A DNA stretch of 64,000 bases from Prescottella sp. R16 (GTDB lineage: Bacteria > Actinomycetota > Actinomycetes > Mycobacteriales > Mycobacteriaceae), in contig NZ_CP130943.1 of assembly GCF_030656875.1 (NCBI RefSeq), positions 2,232,001 to 2,296,000 of the forward strand, read 5' to 3'. Every line of letters begins with the position of its first letter. Within the stretch, counting starts at the first letter, position 1. The position numbers and the translations under genes are program-made. The notes beneath the pieces are model-generated. The model saw only the letters and a list, made by a program, of their open reading frames with translations, was not told the origin of the DNA and made no database searches. Positions 49,114 through 57,358 of this stretch are shown here, in pieces.

Positions 49114-49346
49114 CGCAGGGACGGTACCCGGCAGGGATGAGTGCGCACCTGTGGTGGCCCGACGACAAGGCCTGGTGTGTGGCAACGGACATCGACCTGA
49201 TGTCCACCTACCTCGGCGCTTCCGAGGAGTGCGTCGCCGCGGTCCTGGCCGACACCGGGCTCGAAGCTTTCCCGGCACGGGCCGACCGAACACTGACCTG
49301 GGACGGTGACACCGTCAACCCGCTGCCGACGGAGCGATACAGCTGA
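49089..49346 (+). CDS. hypothetical protein, 85 aa
   Basis: This small soluble protein starts MTDSELHPPQGRYPAGMSAH and contains LWWPDDKAWCVATDIDLMST, then a helix and WDGDTVNPLP. Similar short proteins occur in other actinobacteria; function unknown. It is divergent from the DUF6226 remnant, with overlapping 5' ends. No clear ribosome-binding site is visible. The gene ends before a 19-bp palindrome. Confidence 0.65.
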   Translation: MTDSELHPPQGRYPAGMSAHLWWPDDKAWCVATDIDLMSTYLGASEECVAAVLADTGLEAFPARADRTLTWDGDTVNPLPTERYS

Positions 49347-49367
49347 TCCGTGCTCGGCCACCGCCCC

Positions 49368-49418
49368 ACGGGAGTTCACGGCACGCGCACTGTGTGAAAG
49401 CGTGCCGTGAACTCCCGT
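49368..49418. terminator. 19-bp perfect inverted repeat between convergent genes
   Basis: Arms 49368-49386 and 49400-49418 are fully complementary with a 13-nt spacer. It lies between the 85-aa gene and cobIJ, which converge. The geometry (long perfect arms, 13-nt spacer) matches the repeat at 5742-5802. Confidence 0.65.
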
Positions 49419-49438
49419 TCGCGGATTGTGGTGCGGTG

Positions 49439-50950
49439 TCAGGCCGGGTAGGTACGGGGTGTGAACACCGTCGTCCCCGAACCGGTCTCGACGATCCGGG
49501 TCTGTGACGAGCCGACGATGAGCAGGCAGCGCATGTCGACGTCGGCGGGGTCGAGGTCGGCGAGGCGGACGATCGTGATGTTCTCCTCGGAGCCGGCGAT
49601 GTCGCGGCCGATGATCACCGGGGTGTCGGGGGAGCGGTGTTCGAGGACGAGGTCGCGCATCGCGGCGACCTGCCAGGTGCGGGACTTCGACGCCGGGTTG
49701 TAGACGGCGAACGCCATGTCCGCGGATGCGACGGCGGAGACGCGTTTGGCGACGATGTCCCACGGTTTGAGCCGGTCGGACAGCGAGATCATCGCGTAGT
49801 CGTGGCCGAGGGGGGCGCCGACGCGGCTGGCGACGGCGTTGGCGGCGGTCATGCCGGGCAGGATCCGGACCGGCACGTCGCGCCACTGGTCCTCGGCGGC
49901 CACTTCGAGGACGGCGGCGGCCATCGCGAACACGCCCGGGTCGCCGGAGGAGACGACGGCGACGCGGGCGCCGCGCTTGGCCAGGTCCAGGGCCATGGCG
50001 GCGCGTTCGGCCTCGACGCGGTTGTCGCTGGCGTGCCGGCGCTGCCCGGGCCGCACCGGGACCCGGTCGATGTAGGTGGTGTAGCCGACGAGGTCGGTGG
50101 CGGCGGCGAGTTCGCGGCGCACCTCCGGGGTGGTCCAGGCCTGATCGCCGGGTCCGAGTCCGACGACGACGACCTCGCCGCGGGCCGGTTCGGGTGCGGT
50201 GCGGTTGTTGAGTGGGCTCGGGACGACCGCGATCGAGAAGTAGGGCACGTCGGCGTCGTCGACGTCGGCGGCCGCGGCGACCTTCTGGCGGTCGGTGCTG
50301 GCGCGTTCGACGTAGCGGGCCTCGTCCAGGCGTCCGGCGTCCGAGAGTGCCTGGCGCACAGCCGGATAGGTGCGGCCGAGTTTCATGATCGCGGCGGCGT
50401 CGGTGTCGCGCAGGCGTCGGGTCAGCTCGTCCTGCGGCAGGGTGCCGGGCAGGATCGTGAGGACCTCGTCGGCCTCGACGAGTGGCTCGGCGAGTGCGGC
50501 GGACGCGGCCTGCACGGCGGTGACGCCGGGGATGATCTCGGTGTCGAAGCGGCCGGTGAGCCGCTTGTGCATGTGCATGTACGAGCTGTAGAACAGTGGG
50601 TCCCCGGCGGCGAGGAGTGCGACGGTGCGGCCGGCCGCGAGGTGCGCGGCGAGCCGTTCGGCGGCCTGCTCGTAGAACTCGTCCATCGCGCCCTGGTAGC
50701 CGCCGGGATGGTCGACGGTCTCGGTGGTGACCGGGTAGATCAGGTGTTCCTCGATCTGCCCGTCGCGCATGTAGGGGGCGGCGACGGCGCGGGAGATGCT
50801 GCGGCCGTGGCGGGCCGAGTGGAAGGCGATCACGTCGGCGTCGGCGATGACGCGGGCGGCCTTGACGGTCATCAGTTCGGGGTCGCCGGGGCCGATCCCG
50901 ACACCCCACAGTTTTCCGGTGGTCATATCGTCCGTCACGCTGTTGTTCAT
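49439..50950 (-). CDS. cobIJ: bifunctional precorrin-2 C20-/precorrin-3B C17-methyltransferase CobIJ
   Basis: Two tetrapyrrole methylases are fused in 503 residues. The CobI half (about 10-245) has [19 protein letters not shown] and [17 protein letters not shown]. The CobJ half (about 255-503) has [36 protein letters not shown] and [15 protein letters not shown]. CobI methylates C20 and CobJ C17 with ring contraction. ATG 50950 overlaps the cobH stop. It is the last gene of the minus-strand cobG-cobH-cobIJ unit; the same fusion is known in mycobacteria. Confidence 0.95.
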   Translation of the reverse strand: MNNSVTDDMTTGKLWGVGIGPGDPELMTVKAARVIADADVIAFHSARHGRSISRAVAAPYMRDGQIEEHLIYPVTTETVDHPGGYQGAMDEFYEQAAERLAAHLAAGRTVALLAAGDPLFYSSYMHMHKRLTGRFDTEIIPGVTAVQAASAALAEPLVEADEVLTILPGTLPQDELTRRLRDTDAAAIMKLGRTYPAVRQALSDAGRLDEARYVERASTDRQKVAAAADVDDADVPYFSIAVVPSPLNNRTAPEPARGEVVVVGLGPGDQAWTTPEVRRELAAATDLVGYTTYIDRVPVRPGQRRHASDNRVEAERAAMALDLAKRGARVAVVSSGDPGVFAMAAAVLEVAAEDQWRDVPVRILPGMTAANAVASRVGAPLGHDYAMISLSDRLKPWDIVAKRVSAVASADMAFAVYNPASKSRTWQVAAMRDLVLEHRSPDTPVIIGRDIAGSEENITIVRLADLDPADVDMRCLLIVGSSQTRIVETGSGTTVFTPRTYPA

Positions 50951-51573
50951 TCGATTTCGTTCGCGATCGCGTTGAGGGCGGCCGCGGTGATCGCGGAGCC
51001 GCCGCGGCGGCCGCGCAGTACCAGGTGCGGCAGGCCGGCGGGATGCTCGATCAGCGCTTCCTTCGATTCGACCGCGCCGATGAACCCGACCGGGCCGCCG
51101 ACGATCGCCGCGGGCCGTGGGGCGCCGGCCTCGATGAGGCTCAGCAGGTGGAACAGGGCGGTGGGGGCGTTGCCGATCGCGACGACGGCGCCGTCGAGCT
51201 TGTCGCCCCACAGTTCGAGTGCGGCCGCCGACCGGGTGTTGTCGATGGCCTTCGCCAGGACCGGGGTGCGGGGGTCGTCGAGCATGCACAGCACGTCGTT
51301 GTTGCGGGGCAGACGCTTGCGGGTGACACCGGCGGCGACCATCTTCGCGTCGCACAGGATCGGGGCGCCGCGGCGCAACGCTTCCCGGGCGTCGGCGACG
51401 ACGTTCTCGGTGAAGGCGATGTCGTCGACCAGATCGACCTGACCGCTCGCGTGGATCATCCGGACCACGGCCTGCGAGACGTCGGCGGGGAACCGCGAGA
51501 GGTCTGCTTCGGCTCGGATGGTGGCGAAGGACTGGCGGTAGATCTCCGCGCCGTCGCGAATGTAGTCGATCAT
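50947..51573 (-). CDS. cobH: precorrin-8X methylmutase CobH
   Basis: CobH moves the methyl group from C11 to C12 of precorrin-8X, giving hydrogenobyrinate. The 208-residue protein has the catalytic His in [13 protein letters not shown], and the conserved [31 protein letters not shown] and [19 protein letters not shown] 51573 ([16 protein letters not shown]) is the family start. The cobIJ start overlaps its stop by 4 nt. Confidence 0.95.
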   Translation of the reverse strand: MIDYIRDGAEIYRQSFATIRAEADLSRFPADVSQAVVRMIHASGQVDLVDDIAFTENVVADAREALRRGAPILCDAKMVAAGVTRKRLPRNNDVLCMLDDPRTPVLAKAIDNTRSAAALELWGDKLDGAVVAIGNAPTALFHLLSLIEAGAPRPAAIVGGPVGFIGAVESKEALIEHPAGLPHLVLRGRRGGSAITAAALNAIANEIE

Positions 51574-51592
51574 GCGCCACACGATAGAGGCA

Positions 51593-52732
51593 TCAAGAAC
51601 CGGTGTTTTCCACCCGGTAACCGTCGGCGGTCGCGACGACGTCTGTTATCTCGCCGCGGGGTCGCCCGCACCGGCGCTCGCACCCGGACCAGTGCCGGCG
51701 TTCCCCGGCCGGGATCTCGCCGGCGGCGATCGCGGCCTGCGCGTCGGAGCGGACGTCGGCGAGGGACTTGGCGCAGCCGGGGCGTCCGGTGCAGGCGCTG
51801 ACCTGCAGGTACGGTGAGGCGGCGTCGAAGATCAGGCCCATCGGGGCGAGGACCCGGACCACCTGTTCGGCGACGCCCTCGTCGAGGTCGGGGATCAGGA
51901 TCGACCGCCACGGGGTGATCACGAGGGGGTGGTCGACGGCGGCGAGGAACTCGGCGAGCCGCGCCGGGAGGGTGCCGAACGCGAGCCCGGCGGCCAGGGT
52001 GACACGGCCGTCGGGCTGATCGAGCCAGCCGATGGGGCCGCCGTCGACGGCGTCGGGCAGGGCGATCGGGTCGGCGTGGTCGAGGCCGAGCCGGGCCAGG
52101 ACCGTGGCGGGGCCGTCGGGGAGCTCGTGGAGGCGCCACGCGTCGCCGCGGATCTCACCGAAGATGCGGGCCGCGTCGAGGAGGGTGTCGACGGCGGTGT
52201 CGGTGGTGAGCCGGGCGCCGGTGTCGGCGCCGGCGAGGATCAGGGCGAGGCGGCCGTCGTCCAGGGCGTGGACGCCGGCGTCGCCGCGCAGCCCCGAGAG
52301 GTCGCCGCGGCCGTCGTCGAGGGTGAACAGGATGCGGCCGGGCAGCGCGGCCAGCGCCGGGTCGGCGCACAGCCGGGTGTCGAGGGCGGTGACCAGGGGG
52401 CGGACGTCGACGTGCCCGCCGATGCGTCCGGACAGGGGGGAGGCGAGGATGTTGCGGACCCGTTCGTGCGTGGTCGACGGCAACAGTCCCGCGTCCTCGA
52501 TGCGGCGCGCGAACTCGCCGGGATCGGCGACCGCGCGCAGCTGCAGGTTTCCGCGGGACGTCAGTTCGATCTCGCCGTTGCCGAGCGTGTGGGCGGCGTC
52601 GGCGAGGACCTGGATCTGCGGGGCCGTGATCAGCCCGCCGGGCAGCCGGACCCGGGCCAGCGGCCCATCGGCGGCGACGTGGACCTGCAGGGCGCCCGGA
52701 CAGCGGTCCGGGCCGGAACGTGGAGAGGACAC
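51593..52732 (-). CDS. cobG: precorrin-3B synthase CobG
   Basis: CobG is the O2-dependent monooxygenase that marks the aerobic B12 route. The 379-residue protein has the sulfite/nitrite-reductase-like fold, with [11 protein letters not shown] in the ferredoxin-like half. The Fe4S4/siroheme-type Cys cluster is [13 protein letters not shown] and [12 protein letters not shown] near the C terminus. GTG 52732 begins [16 protein letters not shown]; a longer frame to 52786 would reach into the riboswitch region and is less likely. It is divergent from cobN. Confidence 0.92.
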   Translation of the reverse strand: MSSPRSGPDRCPGALQVHVAADGPLARVRLPGGLITAPQIQVLADAAHTLGNGEIELTSRGNLQLRAVADPGEFARRIEDAGLLPSTTHERVRNILASPLSGRIGGHVDVRPLVTALDTRLCADPALAALPGRILFTLDDGRGDLSGLRGDAGVHALDDGRLALILAGADTGARLTTDTAVDTLLDAARIFGEIRGDAWRLHELPDGPATVLARLGLDHADPIALPDAVDGGPIGWLDQPDGRVTLAAGLAFGTLPARLAEFLAAVDHPLVITPWRSILIPDLDEGVAEQVVRVLAPMGLIFDAASPYLQVSACTGRPGCAKSLADVRSDAQAAIAAGEIPAGERRHWSGCERRCGRPRGEITDVVATADGYRVENTGS

Positions 52733-52763
52733 GTCGTCCAGGCTAGCCGGGTAGCCGAGGTGG

Positions 52764-52925
52764 ACCCGGGTGCCCGGTAGGATCACCGGCGACCGCGGCA
52801 GGAACGGAAACCGGTGTGAGTCCGGTGCGGTCGCGCCACTGTGAAAGCCAGACCCGTTCCCGCCGCACGAAACCGTTCCCGAGAACGTCTCTCGCCGGAA
52901 CCTTGCCGTGGGGCGCGAAACCCCA
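52764..52925 (+). ncRNA. cobalamin riboswitch controlling cobN
   Basis: The adenosylcobalamin aptamer core is visible: GGAACGGAAACCGGTGTGAG, TCCGGTGCGGTCGCGCCACT, then GTGAAAGCCAGACC (52841-52854) as the B12-box region. Paired arms extend on both sides (ACCGGCG...). Just before the cobN ribosome-binding site a small hairpin, TGGGG-CGCGAAA-CCCCA (52909-52925), could act as expression platform. It should shut off cobN when B12 is plentiful. Borders are approximate. Confidence 0.85.
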
Positions 52926-52938
52926 GAAAGGCTGCACA

Positions 52939-55900
52939 GTGATCCTGCTGCTGTCGACGTCCGACACCGATCTGCTCAGTGCCCGCGCTTCCGGCGCCGA
53001 CTACCGGTGGGCCAACCCGGCGCGTCTCCTCGTCTCGGAGGATCTGCCCCGGCTCCTCGACGATGTCGACCTGGTCGTGGTCCGCATCCTCGGTGGCCGC
53101 CGGGCCTGGGAGGACGGCATCGACGCGGTCCTCGCGTCCGGGTTGCCGACGGTCGTCCTCGGCGGCGAACAGGCCCCGGACGCGGAGTTGATGGAATGCT
53201 CGACGGTCCCCGCCGGGATCGCCGCCGAGGCGCACACGTATCTCGCCGAGGGCGGTGCCGACAACCTGCGCCAGCTGCACCACTTCCTGTCCGACACGGT
53301 GCTGCTCACCGGGTTCGGTTTCGAACCTGCGGTGCACCTGCCGACCTGGGGTGTTCTCGAGCGCGAGGCCCGGGAATCGGACGGCGCCGGGCCCGATTCC
53401 CCCACGGTTGCGGTGCTCTACTACCGCGCCCAGCATCTGGCGGGGAACACCGCGTACGTCGAGGCGCTGTGCGGGGCGATCGAGGAGGCGGGGGCGACGC
53501 CGCTGCCGATCTTCTGCGCGTCGCTGCGCACCGCGCCCACCGATCTGCTCGAGACCCTGGGCGGCGCGGACGCGCTGGTGGTGACCGTGCTGGCGGCCGG
53601 CGGCACCAAACCGGCGAACGCGCAGGCCGGCGGTGACGACGAGGCGTGGAACGTGGCCGAACTCGCCGCGCTGGACGTGCCGATCCTGCAGGGACTGTGC
53701 CTGACGTCGAGCCGGGCGGACTGGGAGGCGAACGACGACGGCATGTCGCCGCTGGACGTGGCGACGCAGGTCGCGGTCCCGGAGTTCGACGGCCGCCTGA
53801 TCACGGTGCCGTTCTCGTTCAAGGAGGTCGACGCCGACGGGTTGACGGCGTACGTGCCGGATGCCGAACGCGCTGCCCGGGTCGCGGGGATCGCGGTCCG
53901 GCACGCGAAGCTGCGTCGAATCCCGAACGGGGACAAGAAGATTGCGTTGATGCTGTCGGCGTACCCGACGAAGCATGCCCGCATCGGCAACGCCGTCGGC
54001 CTGGACACCCCGGCGTCGGCGATCGACCTGCTCACCGCGATGCGCGAGCACGGCTACGATCTCGGACCCGAGGACGGCGACGACGCCCTGCCCGGTCTGG
54101 CCGCGAAGGACGGGGACGCCCTGATCCACGCGCTGATCGCGGCGGGCGGACAGGACCCGGACTGGCTCACCGCCGAGCAGCTCGAGGGCAACCCGATCCG
54201 CATCTCCGCCGCCCGGTACCGGCAGTGGTTCCAGACGCTGCCGCAGGACTTCCGCGAGGGTGTCGAGGAGCACTGGGGTGCCGCACCCGGTGAACTGTAC
54301 GTGGACCGCTCGTCCGACCCCAAGGGTGAGATCGTCATCGCCGCGATCCGGGCCGGGAACGTGGTGCTGATGGTGCAGCCGCCCCGCGGGTTCGGGGAGA
54401 ACCCGGTCGCGATCTACCACGACCCGGACCTGCCGCCGAGCCACCACTATCTGGCCGCGTACCGGTGGATCGCGGCGGAGACGGATGCCGGCGGATTCGC
54501 GGCGGATGCGATCGTGCACCTCGGCAAGCACGGCAACCTCGAGTGGCTGCCCGGCAAGACGCTCGGCATGTCGGCGTCGTGCGGCACCGACGCCGCGCTC
54601 GGCGACCTGCCGATGATCTACCCGTTCCTGGTCAACGATCCGGGCGAGGGCACACAGGCCAAGCGCCGCGCCCACGCCACCCTCGTCGACCACCTGATCC
54701 CGCCGATGGCGCGCGCCGAATCGTACGGTGACATCTCCCGGCTCGAGCAGCTCCTCGACGAGCACGCCAACATCTCCGCGCTCGACCCGGCGAAGCTGCC
54801 GGCGATCCGCCAGCAGATCTGGACGTTGATGCGGGCCGCGAAGATGGACCACGACCTGGGGTTGAGCGAGCGTCCCGAGGAGGACGTGTTCGACGACATG
54901 CTCATGCACGTCGACGGCTGGCTGTGCGAGATCAAGGACGTCCAGATCCGTGACGGCCTGCACGTCCTCGGCACCGCCCCCGACGGCGACGCCGAGGTGG
55001 AACTGGTGCTCGCGATGCTGCGGGCCCGGCAGATGTGGGGCGGCGAGCAGACCGTGCCCGGTCTGCGGGAAGCACTGGGGCTCAGCGAATCCGGCGACGA
55101 AGCTCGCGGGCGCGTCGACGAGATCGAGGCGCAGGCGCACGCGCTGATCGCGGCGCTGGCCGAGACGGACTGGGATCCGGCCGTCGTGGACGGTCTGCAC
55201 GACGACGACATTGTCCGGCAGATCCTGCGGTTCGCCGCGACCGAGGTGGTGCCGCGGCTGCGGCAGACCTCCGGCGAGATCGACCAGGTGCTGCACGCCC
55301 TGAACGGCGGTTTCATCGCGGCCGGCCCGTCCGGGTCGCCGCTGCGCGGGCTGATCAACGTGCTGCCCACCGGCCGCAACTTCTATTCCGTCGACCCCAA
55401 GGCCGTCCCGTCACGGCTGGCGTGGGAGACCGGGCAGGCGATGGCCGACTCCCTGCTCGCCCGCTACCTCGTCGACCACGGGACGTATCCGCAGTCGGTG
55501 GGTCTGTCGGTGTGGGGGACCTCCGCGATGCGTACCTCCGGTGACGACGTCGCCGAGGTGTTCGCCCTGCTCGGGGTGCGCCCGGTGTGGGACGAGGCGT
55601 CCCGCCGGGTGGTCAGCCTCGAGGTCATCGACCTCGCCGAACTGGGCCGTCCCCGCATCGACGTCACCGTCCGTATCTCCGGGTTCTTCCGGGACGCGTT
55701 CCCGCACGTGCTGGCGTTGCTGGATGACGCCGTCCGCCTCGTCGCCGGCCTCGACGAGACCCCCGAGCAGAACTACGTGCGGGCGCATGCGCAGGCCGAC
55801 CTGGCCGAACACGGCGACGACCGCCGCGCCACCACCCGCATCTTCGGCTCCAAACCCGGCACCTACGGCGCCGGTCTGCTGCAGCTGATCGACTCGAAGA

Positions 55901-56553
55901 ACTGGCGCGACGACGCCGACCTCGCGCAGGTGTACACCACGTGGGGCGGCTACGCGTACGGCCGTGGCCTCGACGGCGTCCCCGCCGGCGACGACATGCG
56001 CTCCGCCTACAAGCGGATCGCGGTGGCCGCGAAGAACACCGACACCCGCGAACACGACATCGCCGACTCGGACGACTACTTCCAGTTCCACGGCGGCATG
56101 GTCGCCACCGTCCGCGCCCTGACCGGGCAGGATCCGGAGGCGTACATCGGCGACAGCACCCGCCCCGACGCCGTCCGCACCCGCACGCTGTCGGAGGAGA
56201 CCGCCCGCGTCTTCCGGGCGCGGGTGGTCAATCCGCGCTGGCTCGACGCGATGCGCCGCCACGGCTACAAGGGCGCCTTCGAGATGGCCGCGACCGTCGA
56301 CTACCTGTTCGGCTACGACGCCACCACCAACGTCGTCGCCGACTGGATGTACGAGAAACTCGCCGAGACGTACGTCCTCGACGACACCAACCGCAAGTTC
56401 ATGTCCGAGTCGAACCCGTGGGCGCTGCACGGCATTTCCGAACGTCTGCTCGAGGCCGTCGAACGGAACATGTGGGAGGATCCGGCGCCCGAGATCCTCG
56501 ACGGCCTGCGGCAGGTGTATCTCGAGACCGAGGGCGAACTCGAGGGCGAGTAG
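52939..56553 (+). CDS. cobN: cobaltochelatase subunit CobN
   Basis: CobN is the large, porphyrin-binding subunit that inserts Co2+ into hydrogenobyrinate a,c-diamide with CobS and CobT (not in this window). The 1,204-residue protein shows the family segments LTGFGFEPAVHLPTWGV, AIYHDPDLPPSHHYLAAYRW, HLGKHGNLEWLPGKTLGMSA and RISGFFRDAFPHVLALLDDA. GTG 52939 follows AGAAAGG; earlier frame-open codons lie within the riboswitch. It is expressed alone from the riboswitch-controlled promoter. Confidence 0.96.
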   Translation: MILLLSTSDTDLLSARASGADYRWANPARLLVSEDLPRLLDDVDLVVVRILGGRRAWEDGIDAVLASGLPTVVLGGEQAPDAELMECSTVPAGIAAEAHTYLAEGGADNLRQLHHFLSDTVLLTGFGFEPAVHLPTWGVLEREARESDGAGPDSPTVAVLYYRAQHLAGNTAYVEALCGAIEEAGATPLPIFCASLRTAPTDLLETLGGADALVVTVLAAGGTKPANAQAGGDDEAWNVAELAALDVPILQGLCLTSSRADWEANDDGMSPLDVATQVAVPEFDGRLITVPFSFKEVDADGLTAYVPDAERAARVAGIAVRHAKLRRIPNGDKKIALMLSAYPTKHARIGNAVGLDTPASAIDLLTAMREHGYDLGPEDGDDALPGLAAKDGDALIHALIAAGGQDPDWLTAEQLEGNPIRISAARYRQWFQTLPQDFREGVEEHWGAAPGELYVDRSSDPKGEIVIAAIRAGNVVLMVQPPRGFGENPVAIYHDPDLPPSHHYLAAYRWIAAETDAGGFAADAIVHLGKHGNLEWLPGKTLGMSASCGTDAALGDLPMIYPFLVNDPGEGTQAKRRAHATLVDHLIPPMARAESYGDISRLEQLLDEHANISALDPAKLPAIRQQIWTLMRAAKMDHDLGLSERPEEDVFDDMLMHVDGWLCEIKDVQIRDGLHVLGTAPDGDAEVELVLAMLRARQMWGGEQTVPGLREALGLSESGDEARGRVDEIEAQAHALIAALAETDWDPAVVDGLHDDDIVRQILRFAATEVVPRLRQTSGEIDQVLHALNGGFIAAGPSGSPLRGLINVLPTGRNFYSVDPKAVPSRLAWETGQAMADSLLARYLVDHGTYPQSVGLSVWGTSAMRTSGDDVAEVFALLGVRPVWDEASRRVVSLEVIDLAELGRPRIDVTVRISGFFRDAFPHVLALLDDAVRLVAGLDETPEQNYVRAHAQADLAEHGDDRRATTRIFGSKPGTYGAGLLQLIDSKNWRDDADLAQVYTTWGGYAYGRGLDGVPAGDDMRSAYKRIAVAAKNTDTREHDIADSDDYFQFHGGMVATVRALTGQDPEAYIGDSTRPDAVRTRTLSEETARVFRARVVNPRWLDAMRRHGYKGAFEMAATVDYLFGYDATTNVVADWMYEKLAETYVLDDTNRKFMSESNPWALHGISERLLEAVERNMWEDPAPEILDGLRQVYLETEGELEGE

Positions 56554-56562
56554 GCCGACCGG

Positions 56563-57204
56563 CTACTTCCGCCAGAACAGGTGGTGGGTCACCCCGCTCG
56601 GACTGGGCACCGTTTCCAGGTGGAATCGGTCGCGTAGTTCGTCCGGGGTGTCCCACAGCCGCAGCCCCGACCCGAACCTGATCGGGGAGACGGCCACGTG
56701 CATCGTGTCGACCAGGTCGGCGTCGAGGAACTCCCGGACGGTGGTGACCCCGCCGCCGAGCCGGACGTCCCGGCCGGCCGCCGCCTCCTTCGCTCGGTCG
56801 AGAATCTCGGCCGGGTCGCCGGCCACGAAGTGGAAGGTGGTCTCGCCGCGGGTGATCGACGGCCGCGGGTGATGGGTCGCGACGAACACCGGCGTGTGGA
56901 ACGGCGGCTCCTCGCCCCACCAGCCCTCCCAGTCCAGGTTCTCCCACGGGCCGCGCTGCGGGCCGAACTTGTGGCGGCCCATGATCTCGGCGCCGATGTT
57001 GTGGGAGAAGTCGCGGGTGAAGTAGTCGTCGAGGCCGCGGCTGCCGCCGGGATCGGTGCGCATGGGCCAGCTCGCGGTCGCGCCCGCCCACGCGAACATC
57101 TCACCGTGGTCGAGACCGAACGGGCTCTCGAAGGTCTGGTTCTCGCCGCAGGCGACGCCGTCGCTCGAGACGTTGAAATTCTGGACCCGCAGTAGCTGAC
57201 TCAT
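56563..57204 (-). CDS. dihydrofolate-reductase-like (RibD C-terminal) oxidoreductase
   Basis: The 213-residue protein belongs to the RibD_C/YwjB-type reductases. It has QNFNVSSDGVACGENQTF at the N terminus, EIMGRHKFGPQRGPWEN, then PVFVATHHPRPSITRGETTF and RLGGGVTTVREFLDADLVD as the NADPH-binding part. The natural substrate is unknown. It is transcribed alone, convergent with cobN (9-nt gap) and divergent from the ABC transporter gene. Confidence 0.85.
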   Translation of the reverse strand: MSQLLRVQNFNVSSDGVACGENQTFESPFGLDHGEMFAWAGATASWPMRTDPGGSRGLDDYFTRDFSHNIGAEIMGRHKFGPQRGPWENLDWEGWWGEEPPFHTPVFVATHHPRPSITRGETTFHFVAGDPAEILDRAKEAAAGRDVRLGGGVTTVREFLDADLVDTMHVAVSPIRFGSGLRLWDTPDELRDRFHLETVPSPSGVTHHLFWRK

Positions 57205-57358
57205 GTGACGCTCCGCTCTCGAAGATGGTGCCTACGAGAAGACCGACTCGCCGCACCGACGAAACTCATCATGACGCGGCTTCAGGTTCTGTCGGCGGTT
57301 TCCGAGGCGTGCGACGATGGAGAAGTCGACGCTCTACGCCCGATGCTGACCGGAGGCC

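Noticed and set aside
48297..50909. 870-codon minus-strand frame joining the DUF6226 remnant to antiphase cobIJ
   Set aside because: Only its last quarter is protein-like; the rest is the wrong frame of cobIJ.
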